A stretch of 64,000 nucleotides of DNA, from positions 868,001 through 932,000 of the forward strand of contig PUFA01000165.1 in assembly GCA_003508835.1 (NCBI GenBank), read 5' to 3'. This DNA is from Eonycteris spelaea. Its lineage: Eukaryota; Chordata; Mammalia; Chiroptera; Pteropodidae. A program made the position numbers and the translations under genes. This document shows, one piece after another, positions 46,690-57,008 of this stretch (positions are counted from its first letter, which is position 1; the number at the start of each line of letters is the position of its first letter). The notes under the pieces were generated by a model. It worked only from the letters and a program-made list of their open reading frames with translations, had not been told where the DNA came from and did no database searches.

Positions 46690-48200
46690 CTAATAAATGA
46701 ATTCTGTATTCAGTCAAGTTGCAGGATACAAAATTAATATACAGAAATTAGTGGCATCCCTATACACTGATAATAAACTAGTAGAAACAGAAATTAAGAA
46801 AACAATCACATTTACAATTATATCTAAAAACGAAAAGTACCTAGGAATAAATTTGACTAAAGAGATGAAAGACCTGTACTTTGAAAGGTATAAGACACCA
46901 GTGAAATTGAAAATGACACAAATAAATGGAACCATATACCATGCTTATGGGTTGGAATAATTAATATCATTAAAATATTCATACTACCCAAAGCAATCTC
47001 CAGAGTCAATGCAATCCATATCAAAATATCAATGGCATTTTCACAGAGCTAGAACAAATAATTCTAAAATTTATATGGAACCACACAAGACCCAAATAGC
47101 CAAAGTAATCTTGAGAAAGAGCAAAGCTGGAGGTATCATGCTACCTGATATCAAACTATACTCCAAGGCCAAAGCAATCAATATAGTATAGTCCTGGCAC
47201 AAAAATAGACACATCGATCAATGGAACAGAATATATAGCCCAGAAATAAAGCCATGCTTACATGGTCAGTTACTCTATGACAAAAGAGGCAGGAATATGC
47301 AATGGGGAAAAGACAGTCTCTTCAATAATGATGTTGGGAAAATTGGACAGATACATGCAAAAAATGATGCTGGATCACTTTATTACACCATATACAAAAA
47401 TAAACTCAAGATGGATTAAAGACTTAAATGTAAGACCTAAAACCATAAAACTCCTACAGGAAAACATATACAGTAAACTCTTTGATATTGGTCTTAGTAA
47501 TTTTTTTTTTGGGGGGGGTGGTATCTCCTCAAGCAATGGGAACAAAAGAAAAATAAACAAGTGGGACTACATCAAACTCAAAAGCTTTTGCACATTAAGG
47601 AAGCCATCAATAAAACAAAACAAACAAAAAAAACCCCTACTGAATGGAAGAAGATATTTGCAAATGATATATCCAACAAAGGGTTAATAACCAAAAAACA
47701 TAAATAATTCATACAACTCAATATCAAAAAAATCAATTAAAAATAGATAGAAGACATGAATATATATTTCTCCAAAGAAGATATACAGATGGTCAACAAA
47801 CATGGAAAGATGCTCAACATCACTAATTATCAGGGAAATGCGAATCAAAACCATGATGGGATATCACCTCAAACCTATTAGAATGGCTATTGACAAAAAG
47901 TCAGGAGCAAGTGTTGGCAAGAAAGTGGAGAAACAGGAACCCTCGTACATTGTTGGTAGGATTATAAATTGGTGCAGACACCTTGGAAAAGAGTATATAG
48001 TTTCCTCAAAAATCTAAAATAGAGCTGCCATATGATCCAGCAATTCCACTTCTGGGCATTTATTGAAGAAAGCAAAACCACTAGTTCAAAAAGATATATG
48101 TACCCCTATGTTCACTATAGCATTGTTTACAATAGCCAAGATATGGAAGCAAGCTAGGTGTCCATTGATAGAATGGATAAAGAAAATGTGCGCGCGCGCG

Positions 48201-48244
<44 letters not shown>

Positions 48245-48400
48245 AGATATTACTCAGCCCTAAATAAATGAAATCTTGCCATTTGTAACAGCACGGATGG
48301 ACCTAAAAGGCATTATGCTAAGCGAAATAAGTCAGACAGAGGAAAACAAATGCCATCTGATCTCGCTTAAATGTGGAACCTAAAAAAAAAAAAAATGAAA
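46690..48400 (+). pseudogene. L1 ORF2 C-terminal half, broken
   Basis: Encodes the region after the reverse transcriptase core to the cysteine-rich end in at least four separate frames (46697-46960, 47009-47191, 47262-47687 and 47802-48017). No catalytic domain is complete. The CG/CA microsatellite at 48188-48242 interrupts the last part. Confidence 0.8.
48188..48242 (+). repeat. (CG)n(CA)n alternating purine-pyrimidine tract
   Basis: About 20 bases of alternating C/G followed by about 34 of CA, without interruption. It lies in the L1 just before TAGATATTACTCAGCC. Such tracts favour left-handed Z-DNA. Confidence 0.95.
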
Positions 48401-48880
48401 AAACAAAACAGAAATAGACCCACAGATATAGAGAACAAGCTGATTGTTGCCAGAGGGAAGATGGGTAAAAAAGGGGACAGGGATTAATAAGTACACACTT
48501 CCAATGATCGACTATTTTCCTTATGCTGTTTTACATCCCTATGATTTCCAAATAAGTCATGAGGATATAAAGTACAGACAGTATAGGGAAAATAGTCCAT
48601 AATATCATAATAACTTTGTATGGCAACAGATGGTTACGAGACTTTGTGTGATGATCACATTGTCAGGTAGATAATTGTCAAATCACTATGTCGTACCCCT
48701 GAAACTAATAAAATATTGTCAACTATACTTTAATAAAAAATAAAATTTAAAAGAAGATATGTGCAGTTACTACTGCTATTTTACCAAGGAGCAGATTGAA
48801 AAGGTTCAGGAACTTACTCAAAGTGACATGCTGGTAAGTGTGGTGCTGGGATTTTCACCTAGGTGTGTCTGATGCCCAAG

Positions 48881-49045
48881 ACACCCCAGTTACCAAGACT
48901 TTACCTTGCCTAGCTCTGAGGCATTTCAGCTAACCTTTCTGTCACTATTTTCACTTGTGGAAAACCAGTAAGTTAAATTCCATGACCTCTAGGAACCTTT
49001 TGCAATGCCACAATGTCCTGTTTTGTTCATGTCATGTCCTCTTTT
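48881..49045. other. Non-genic sequence
   Basis: No feature recognised. Confidence 0.5.
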
Positions 49046-49047
49046 TT

Positions 49048-49240
49048 TTTTAATTAAATATATTTGATAATATAACATTGTATAAATTGAAGGTATAACC
49101 TGTTGTATAATCTGTTACTTTGATACATTTATATATTGTAATGATTGCCGTTGTAGCTATATTTATTACATTACATGATTATAGTACAATTCTGTTGTCT
49201 ATAGTCATTATATTACTGTTCATCTTGCCCTCTTTAAAAT
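49048..49240 (-). mobile_element. LINE-1 3' end fragment
   Basis: T-run, then AATATAACATTGTATAAATT, GAAGGTATAACCTGTTGTAT and TGATACATTTATATATTGTA resemble an L1M-type 3' UTR. Strongly truncated. Confidence 0.5.
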
Positions 49241-49579
49241 TCTTTTTTAAAATGGAGATAGTCCCAGTATATATAATAATTAGAAATCCTCACAGAAGGA
49301 TTCCAAACCTCAATGTATATCATAACCAGCTGGTGACCTTTTAAGAATACCTGTTTCCATGGTCTGAGGACTATTTGGATAAAAATCTGGATTTTGACTC
49401 TCTTGAAAATTCAAAAGTTCTTCCTGCCTTGGGCTTCCTTTCTCAGTGAGGGCACGCGACATTGCTCAACATTTTATTTGAGGCCTATGTGCTCTAATTC
49501 TCCACAGTACCCACTGTTCCCTGACTATACACAACCCACTTTAAATAATATAGATTATGTGATTGGGTTCTCTAGGTCA

Positions 49580-49640
49580 TGTCATCAGTCACCTAGTTAA
49601 ACTTGTTAAAACACAGATTACTGGACCCCACTAATCTTCT
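49580..49640 (-). repeat. MER5A fragment
   Basis: AGTTAAACTTGTTAAAACAC and AGATTACTGGACCCCAC match the centre of reverse-complement MER5A. Confidence 0.55.
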
Positions 49641-49681
49641 GTGAGAAATCTTCTATCACTTTCCCATTTATTTATGTTTAC

Positions 49682-49736
49682 ATACACACACACACACACA
49701 CACACATATATGTAATACACACACATATATATGTGT
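49682..49736 (+). repeat. (CA)n/(TA)n microsatellite
   Basis: ACACACAC run, then ATATATGTAATACACACACA and TATATATGTG. Confidence 0.9.
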
Positions 49737-50340
49737 CATAATCTAATACTATTGTTATTTCTTTTCTTGTTCAAGATTTTCAACTTTGGGCATTGGGGAG
49801 CTCTTTCAGGTTAGCTCCTGTGCCTTTCCATAAGTCTCTCCACACCTTCTACTGTCTTTTTTTTTGCATTTCCTTTAGCTCTTTGTGGTACAAGATACTC
49901 CAGACTACTCTTGTATTTTCCCTGCCCCATCCCTGGACCTGGAATTAACTAGTTTTTCAAGATCCCTAATTTCTTTTATTGGAGAAAGGTATTTAGAATA
50001 CAAGATCTGGGTGCTAGATGTGCTCATTGCTATTGGGGTGTACTTGCTGCTTCTAGCCCCTTTTAGTGGATGGAGCTAGGAAATATATGTATGTATATTA
50101 ACTTACATATACATATACACAGAGGTCTATTTCTGTATTTACCTATACATATAAATGTATATTTTTAAAAACTGTCCATATGGATACCTTAGACTCCAAT
50201 TCATTACCAAAGGATTCATCCTAGCCTTGGGGATATTAGAGTTTTAATCTTTATATGTTTTTTAACTTTAACAGTGGCTCAAGAACATCCTGGGCCCGAG
50301 GGGTGGGGAGCTTCTCTTGATAGCTATTTGATAGATGTTA

Positions 50341-50342
<2 letters not shown>
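49737..50342. other. Non-genic sequence
   Basis: No gene or named repeat. TATA/ACAT-rich stretch near 50085-50165. Confidence 0.5.

Positions 50343-50396
<54 letters not shown>
50343..50396 (+). repeat. Uninterrupted 54-base poly(A)
   Basis: Flanked by GATAGATGTTACT on the left and GAATCCTAACAAAAATC on the right. The upstream 100 bases do not look like a SINE or LINE 3' end, so the origin is unclear. Confidence 0.95.
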
Positions 50397-50398
<2 letters not shown>

Positions 50399-51505
50399 AT
50401 CCTAACAAAAATCATCTCAGCCTATCCCCAAGCTTAGTATTCTTCAGCTCCTTTTAAAATCTTCTATAATTTGGAACACACAACCTCACTGTGCCTGCCT
50501 CATTTCCCTTCTCATACAAACACAGTTTGTCTCCAGCCCTACAGAACAGTACCTATTGTAAACACCGAGCTGGTACCTGTGGATTCTAAATTTAAGCCAA
50601 GACACTTCTCAGAGATTATAATCAGAACTTTGCTTTACATGTGAAATCTTATTTTAAATTCAGGTACACAATTACTCACTCAGAGACTTAATTATAGTGC
50701 CTTAGGACAGTATTAAAACAATAGTTTTAATTATTTTTGGGTGGTTACAAAAAGTAACTTGTTTTCTTGTTAGGAAGGTAAAGTGACTAGTCTTTTTGAG
50801 AACTTCACAGAGAAACAAATGAACCATCAGCAGTGAGGTTTACCTGTGGTTCCTACATGTTTATTGAGGAAGCAACCATACTTAGATGGGGTCTCCCTTC
50901 CTTTATTATATTTAATGTAAATCTAGTGGTGCTTGGATGTGTCTTTATAAACTGTGTAGGGAACTGCAAAGAGAATCCAAACAGGACGGCTCACGGGCTG
51001 CCAGAGGTGTGGCCCCTCAGTGGTTTGGAAAACATTCTCAGTTTTAAACAGCAATACCTGTAATTATGGAGGCGTCATCCCATCCATAAAAAAGAAAACA
51101 AAACAAAGAAAGCAAAGCCCTTCTACTAACACGGTGTAGTCATAGCATGTGTTCAGCCTTCCCAAAACCTGTCTGGCATTTGTTTCTGGCATGATGGGGA
51201 ATATCTTCCATCCTTCTCTGAGCACTCATAAAACAATACAAAGGTAAACAATTGGAGGGGAATTAGCAGTCTCTTCGGGGTAACAGGAGAGAGAAGTCAC
51301 CCTGTTATTAATGTTAAAGGAATTAATCATGGTTTACATAGGTGATTTGGTGGCTTAACTTTGCACATGGTTGAAAACAAGGAACTAACAAAGTTTACAA
51401 AAGACACCAGTTTGGAGAACTAGGTATGACATACAGCTTACAGGACTGTTGAGCAGTTTAAGGCTGGAAAGATTATTGAGATGGTGCGTGTTATGTGAGA
51501 GGCTA
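50397..51505. other. Non-genic sequence
   Basis: No gene or confident repeat. The 76-residue frame at 50833-51063 has no recognisable domain. Confidence 0.5.
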
Positions 51506-51509
51506 TGTG

Positions 51510-51680
51510 CACTGCAGATGTGTTTCTCAAACTTGTATGAGTGTCAGACTCAGCTGGGAAGATTTGTTAAAATGCAGATTTTGATTCAGTAGGTGCAGGG
51601 AGTGGACTAAGTGCATTTTTAACATACTCTCAGGTGGTGCCCATGCTGCAGGTCAGCATATCTCATTTTGTAGAAAGGCT
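51510..51680 (-). repeat. MER5A-like hAT-Charlie relic
   Basis: TTTCTCAAACTTGTATGAGT, TTTGTTAAAATGCAGATTTT, GATTCAGTAGGTGCAGG and TCAGGTGGTGCCCATGCTGC follow reverse-complement MER5A. Confidence 0.7.
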
Positions 51681-52655
51681 CTAGATTGTTCTAGTTACCT
51701 CTGGCAAGTAGGATTGAGCTGCTGTACTCCCTTTATGTGTCTTCAAATTACCAACATGTTACACTGTGAATCTTAAGGGGCTACAGGACTATAATAGCTT
51801 TTTGGGGTGGAAGTACTTGGCCAAATGCTTCATTGTGCATTGTAGTTTATAGGGATTACAATCCACTGGGAACCACAGGGCAAAGAGTTATAGACTATAG
51901 TTAATCAGCAACCTCTTTTCACCAGGACCGATTAGAAAAACATAAAAAATATTTGCAGGCCATGTTTATATTTATAGAACTGTGCCCTTAAAAGGAAGAA
52001 AGCAGGAAATACAATTTTATAACTAAGGCCTCTCTTTGTGGTTAAAACTTCAGAAAATGAACTATTGTTTATAGTTTTAATGATGAGCCTCTGAACAAGT
52101 TTTGTTGTTGGAGAAAACCCTTTTAAAACTGGGGTCTTGCACCATTCCTTGACTAGCTTTTCAAGCCACTCTATTATCAAATGTGGTTTTTCCTAGAGTG
52201 TCTGATAATATTGTATACTTTAAAACAGGAGACCTCTTTTGATTTCTGGTGTGGACATACAGTGACATTAGAATGAATAACACTTCTTTTGCCACTTACT
52301 GTGAAACACATTCTTTCATTATCCATTTTTCTCTTCTGGGAAGGAAAGAGAAGTATAAGTTTTCATTTAAAGAAGAGTCTGACCACTGTTACTAACCTCT
52401 CTCTACTTCTCTCTACTTCCGTTTTCTCTTCCCAGCCCTCCCCTCTTTACTTTTCTGTGTTTACCCCCACTGGGACATCTGCCACACCTGAGGGAGAGGT
52501 AAGGGTGAGTAGAGAGTTGAACTTACCCCCCGTGGCCTCTGTTTCTCCTCTGTCTGTAAAGGGATATTTAGGTTGGCTGTTTCTGAAAAGCCAGACAGGC
52601 CACATAATGTGTGAGGATGAGTGCCACATCTCTTGTGAAGTGGAAAGCATGAGAC
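51681..52655. other. Non-genic sequence
   Basis: The 165-residue frame from 52289 runs from here into the next MIR and is therefore not a gene. No repeat is recognised in this part. Confidence 0.5.
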
Positions 52656-52659
52656 TGAA

Positions 52660-52775
52660 ATACATAAAGGCATCGAGTCCAGGCACCTGGGTTCTGATCC
52701 TTTTCCAACCACTAACCAATTATTTGCCCTTGGAGGGTGATTTAACCTTCCTGGGCCTTAGCTTTCTATTCAGTA
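52660..52775 (+). repeat. MIR SINE fragment
   Basis: CGAGTCCAGGCACCTGGGTT, CTGATCCTTTTCCAACCACT, AACCAATTATTTGCCCTTGG and CTTCCTGGGCCTTAGCTTTC follow MIR forward. Confidence 0.8.
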
Positions 52776-54285
52776 ATTTGATATAGTTAGTTATGCCTAT
52801 TTCTCAAAGTGTAGGACTCTTGCCACTGGGATGACATTAGATAGCATTAAGTCACATATTGAGAACAATACGCCTGGTTGTCCACAAAAACAAAGAGAAA
52901 ACCAATTCTGCATTGATACTCCTGCTATTAACACTTCTCAGCACTTGCCACTCTTTTTTAAAAAGTTATTTTTAATGTTTATATTTTTTGCCACTGTCCA
53001 TTTCTAACAAAGAGAAGTCAATGGTTTAGTTTTCACTGTGATTGTTTTTAATTTATTGAGGGTGATACTGACTTCTCATTTAGACTAGTAATAGAAAAAT
53101 AAAAGTTGATTTAAAGGAAAATATTTGGACACTTACCATAATAACTGTACTCTAATGAGTGTAGCATATTATTTAGGAACTATTGTTATGTAGATATGGC
53201 ACAAGTTAGGAAGATGGTAATTATAGTTTAAGAAACATTGAATTAGGTGATTTTAAAGTTTCTGTTTACTCGAAACTTAGAAGAGCATTCAGGTATCTCA
53301 TTAAGTGGTAAACAACCACTTCAGTTTCTGTTCCTCAAAATGTGCATCTATTCATTGACATATTTGCAGAACAAAGTTGATGTTTGACTAATAGTTAATA
53401 GTACATGGCAGGGCACTAACATGTTCTGATACCTTTAGGAAAATTTTGTCCACAGTTAACTATAATTTGCTAATTTTGCATTTACAATGTCCCCCCCCCC
53501 CACCCATTACTTAAAGTATCACAAAATGGGGACAAGCACCTTTGCCTTGTAATTAAGAATGAGACGATGTCAGGAACATCTGTTTAAAAAGGGATTTCTA
53601 TTTGTTTTACCACCAAAAGGTGGCGTCCTACCCCCATGCCCTTTATTTAAAAATCCTTGCTTTAACAAAAAGAAACTTCCAGTTGATTACTGATAAAGAA
53701 ATTAAAATGTGCTCCCCATGAATGTAATGTGACAGTGTTGAAAATGAACAATATGTTAAACTGCAGTTAAGTTTCCCTCTAATGTAAGCCAAATGGACGT
53801 GGAGTTCTTTAATAAGACAGCACATTAGACAGTATCACATACAAAATTGAGTAAAATATATCATGGGATTTACAACTAGGATTTCCTTTTGTCTACAAAA
53901 CTTGTTGCCAATCTGACTTTGGCCCCCACTTTGAAATGAATGTAGAATTTAAGGCAGTTAAAATGCAGAATAAGGTCAGTGGCAACCTAAAGAAATTATT
54001 AATATGGTAATACTAATAATTTTTTTAAGACCCACTGTTCAACCTGAAAAACAAGCTCAGCGCATGAATTGTTCTTTACAGACTAGGAAAAAATTATCGC
54101 ATTTAAATAAATTGCTATTTCCCTGAGTTATAACTCAGCAACCCAACATATACCATAAATGTTATACCTGGCATAAACATTTTAGAAATGAAAAACATTT
54201 TTTCCTGCAATAGATTGGTTATTTTGTAGATTTCTGTTTAATTCCATGTGAATTCAGCATGTGGAATTTCCAGTAATATTAAAGT
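52776..54285. other. Repeat-poor non-genic sequence
   Basis: No named repeat in 1.5 kb apart from a C-run at 53490-53500. Moderately A/T-rich, few CpG. It could hold regulatory elements of the downstream promoter (inference only). Confidence 0.5.
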
Positions 54286-54289
54286 GTTG

Positions 54290-54490
54290 GGAGCACTAAG
54301 TTGACATAAAGCTTTTACGTCAGTGCCTAGGTCATAGTAATCATTCAATAAATATCAGATGTTATTCCTGACAGCTGCAGACTGTGAGCTCCTCAAGGAC
54401 AGGAATTTTATTTATTTTTAATCCCTCAGTGCCTACTATATACTCTAACATAGTAGGTGTGTCATTAATGTCTTAATGTCTTGAATTAAA
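54290..54490 (+). repeat. L2/MIR-like 3' end fragments
   Basis: CAGTGCCTAGGTCATAGTAA with CATTCAATAAATATCAG, then ACTGTGAGCTCCTCAAGGAC and CCCTCAGTGCCTACTATATA: two adjacent pieces of an ancient LINE/SINE terminus. Confidence 0.6.
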
Positions 54491-56179
54491 GATAACATGA
54501 ACCCTAGCCTCTAGGAAGTTCTAGTCAAACTAAAATGCATTTTCTTTATTTAGTCTCAAAGATCTGATTGATGTCCTTGTCTGGATAGCATGGAATCTTG
54601 TGCAGAATACATTCAATATAAATCCGACTATGCTAGAATTACCTTATCATAGTCTCCCTTTCTCTGGCTTTATTCTGTAACATCAGTGAATGCCTTTGTT
54701 ATTTTTTACTTGCAAAACAGATGTAATTTTAAAGTGGTAGTCTTATGCTATTATTGAAATTGAGATTTAGAATTTTGTAAATGAATGTTTAACAATATTT
54801 GTAAAAAATTTTCCAAAAGAATTTATAATATCCTATTTGTTATCTACAACTGTGCTGGTCTTAAGTTCAATCCGACAGAACTCTCCGTGCCCCTCATCCC
54901 TGGTTAGGTGGTAGGAATCCACAGGGTGACTTTCAAAGTCTCATAAAGAGCTGGCCAGTAGCTTGGAAGTACTGACTTGGGCAATTTGGCAGCAGGGGTG
55001 ATGAGTGCGTGAAAAAATTATTAACAACAACAACAAACCACAGGAACCTATATCTTTCTAAGTCACATTTTGGAAACAAAAAATCTTCTCCATTTGTATT
55101 GATAAAAGCGAAAGAAATACTAGTGTCTTTTGTTTTATACATTTAAAAAATATATTTCAAAACATTTCATTCAGGCTCCTAATTTATTCCTTCAAATTTC
55201 TAAATTTCACCAAACTTCAAAACAGCACCGAGAAGGAAAAAAAAAAAAAAATCTCACCTTTCCAAAGAATTGGACAAAGCTTTGTGCAAGTGACTGATCT
55301 CTTGGAGAGCAGGTAATCTGTGTTAAACAACTGATTGACATGCTAGCCCCTGGGCATTTTCCTAAGAGAAACTTAGCAAGAACACAGCTCCTCATGCAGC
55401 CACTTTCCCCCCAAGTGGATCTAACTGCACATTCCTGCAGTGACTCTGAAAGGACAGGACGGGGGTGGGGTGGGGGGATCAGGGGAGGGGCTCATCCCAC
55501 ATTACACTTTCCTAATTCAAAATACAGGGGGGAAAATCCGTCGCTGGCAGGTTTCTGTTTCCTTGCAAACAGGGGTTTGTCCTTCTGTTGAACTTTCACC
55601 TCCCGAACTCGCCTTCTTTCATTGGACAAAGTGCAGAAAGAAAGAGGAGAGATCGAGGGTGGATGGGAGAGGAGAAAGGGGTTGAAAACACCACCCCTCC
55701 TCCCCCTCCTTCAACTGTCACTGATGGCAAAAACACTTTCACTTTTAACTGGAGGACTCACATCTTTGCCTATGTTCTCCCCTTCCTTCTATATTTTTAG
55801 CTCTGAAACCAAGCGAATAGCCATCACATTCCCGTCTTCGGCCCTATTTAACACTCTGCCTCTCATTTTATTCCAGCTTCTGAATGGGCCCCCCTTTCCT
55901 GGTCTTCTGAGGAATCCCTCCTCCCTCTTGCCCCTTATTTTCCAGGTCTTTCTAGCCAGATCCCTCTTTTGCCAGGGACTACTCTGGCGTTCCCTTCCTC
56001 CTCTGGTCTGTGCGGTTCTGCTTCTCTCTTCTCTAATCCCTACAGTCTGGACCGTCCTAATTCCCACCTACAGAGACCTCTCGCCCCAGCGACCCCCACC
56101 CTCCAACCTTGTTCTAGCAGCTGCGTTTTTTTCTCTCTCGCTTTTTTTTTTTTTTTTTTTTTGCTGAGAGCCTTGTTGT
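54491..56179. other. Upstream flank of the CpG island
   Basis: No transposon recognised. From about 55600 the sequence becomes pyrimidine-rich on the plus strand and G+C rises towards the island. A 54-base window with an A-run (55239-55251) is the only simple repeat before the T-run at 56144-56162. Open frames here (55340-56229, up to 181 residues) are low-complexity. Confidence 0.5.
55461..55490 (+). other. G-quadruplex-capable G-run upstream of the island
   Basis: GGGGGTGGGGTGGGGGGATC followed by AGGGGAGGGG: five G-runs with one- to four-base loops within 30 bases, about 0.7 kb before the CRE. Confidence 0.65.
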
Positions 56180-56187
56180 TTACCCAG

Positions 56188-56205
56188 CAGGTGGATGTGA
56201 CGTCA
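56188..56205 (+). promoter_or_regulatory. E-box plus palindromic CRE
   Basis: CAGGTG (56188-56193) followed five bases later by TGACGTCA (56198-56205), the full cAMP response element bound by CREB/ATF factors. The CpG in the CRE would make binding methylation-sensitive. It sits at the upstream edge of the island. Confidence 0.7.
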
Positions 56206-56268
56206 GGGACGCACAACAGCAAAAAATAACAACATCTCCCTCCGCGACGTGTTGGCCTCCCGCGCGCC

Positions 56269-56283
56269 TTATTTATTTATTTG
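56269..56283 (+). promoter_or_regulatory. TATA-like A/T run
   Basis: TTATTTATTTATTTG between CGCGCGCC and TTCCGGGAGG. The abrupt A/T run inside GC-rich DNA could serve as a TATA-like element, placing initiation near 56295-56310. The match to TATAWAW is imperfect. Confidence 0.35.
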
Positions 56284-56285
56284 TT

Positions 56286-56312
56286 CCGGGAGGCCGGGGG
56301 GAGGGGAGTGGG
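56286..56312 (+). other. G-quadruplex-capable run at the putative start
   Basis: GGGAGGCCGGGGGGAGGGGA then GTGGG: four G-runs of at least three just downstream of the TATA-like run. Confidence 0.55.
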
Positions 56313-56689
56313 TGCCAGCGCTCGAGCGTCCTGGGGGATGGCGGCTCGCACTCTGGGGGCGCTGGAGGCCTTGGGGGTGCGTGAGGCGGAGAGGGAGCCC
56401 TAGCAGGAGGCCGGGGAACGGGCTAGGGAGTGCCCCCAGCCAAACGCTACCCGCGCCGCCGCCGCCACCGGCGCTGGCAGGGCTCCGGGAAGCTAGTCCC
56501 GAGCGGAGGAATCTATTGTTATTTATTGTGTGGCGGTTGCATGCTGTACTCGCGGTGGCCCTGCCCTCGCCCGGAGTGCGTGTGTGCGCGAGTGTGTGTG
56601 CGAGGGGGTGCGCGCGCGGGCGGGAGTGGGCGCGCGCGGGGAAAGGCCCGAAAACACCTTAGTTTGCACCGAGAGACCATTTGCAGCGG
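56310..56689 (+). other. Candidate untranslated first exon A
   Basis: Ends at a consensus splice donor, CAGCGG|GTGAGTTTG (GT at 56690-56691). The 5' limit is a guess from the TATA-like run. It contains a GTGTGTGCG/CGCGCGGG-rich stretch (56575-56640). No open frame across it looks like protein: the frames are Arg/Cys/Gly-rich translations of GC repeats and contradict one another. I regard it as 5' leader. Tissue-specific use is possible. Confidence 0.45.
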
Positions 56690-56780
56690 GTGAGTTTGTA
56701 TTTTTCCATTTCTGCTCCACTTTTTCCCAAGCCGCCTCCTGTCTTGTTTCCGCCACTTTAAACAACAACAACAACCAGCA

Positions 56781-56781
56781 C

Positions 56782-56812
<31 letters not shown>

Positions 56813-56841
56813 GAAAAAGAAAGAAAAGAAAAGAAAAAAAA
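56781..56841 (+). repeat. A-rich tract (A)n/(GAAAA)n inside the CpG island
   Basis: An A-run of 18 followed by GAAAAA and GAAAAG units, about 90 bases downstream of the donor at 56689. Preceded by AACAACAACAACC. It generates poly-Lys and poly-Phe frames on the two strands. No L1 or SINE body is attached. Confidence 0.9.
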
Positions 56842-57000
56842 ATACCACTCTTCACCTCCAAGCTCCACGTGCATCTCCCCCAGCCCTCCCCTCTCAGCCT
56901 CTCTCCCACACAGGTCGGGGCCCAGGCTCTGGGGTTAGGGTGGGTGCTGCGGGCCGGCGCGGGGAGGTGGAGGGGGCTTCAGAGGCGCAATCTTGAGTCT

Positions 57001-57008
57001 ATTTGCAT
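57001..57008 (+). promoter_or_regulatory. Octamer motif
   Basis: ATTTGCAT, the exact POU/OCT recognition sequence, lying just before a GC-box-like run (GGGGGCGGGCGG). It stands out as A/T-rich in a GC-rich surrounding. Confidence 0.55.

Larger units (their letters stand above)
46652..48753 (+). mobile_element. 5'-truncated LINE-1 inserted into a MIR
   Basis: About 2.1 kb of sense L1. It starts within ORF2 (CCATTAGAACTAATAAATGA), shows QVAGYKINIQKLVASLYTDN (46697 frame), then [20 protein letters not shown] (47262 frame) and SLIIREMRIKTMMGYHLKPI (47802 frame), and ends in the 3' UTR with a degraded A-rich tail near 48733-48753. Duplications AAGATGTGTGCAG (46639-46651) and AAGATATGTGCAG (48754-48766) differ at one base. 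ORF2 is broken by stops and frame changes, including an expanded T/G run at 47502-47519. Confidence 0.9.
46540..48880 (-). repeat. MIR SINE split by a LINE-1
   Basis: Left part 46555-46651 (GGTTTGTTGAGCATTTTTAC, CAGCAACCCTGTAAGATG) and right part 48754-48880 (TGCTATTTTACCAAGGAGC, AGGAACTTACTCAAAGTGAC, GGTGCTGGGATTTTCACC) are consecutive parts of reverse-complement MIR with the L1 in between. Confidence 0.75.

Noticed and set aside
47262..47687. 141-residue frame as a host gene
   Set aside because: Contains typical L1 ORF2 C-terminal sequence, with a Phe/Gly run from a T/G tract. Part of the truncated L1.
52289..52786. 165-residue open frame resembling a secreted protein start
   Set aside because: Its last third is a translated MIR element, and the rest lacks splice context or a recognisable domain.
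55622..56167. 181-residue plus-strand open frame ending in poly-Phe
   Set aside because: The C-terminus is translation of a T-run and the rest is pyrimidine-rich sequence. No domain recognised.
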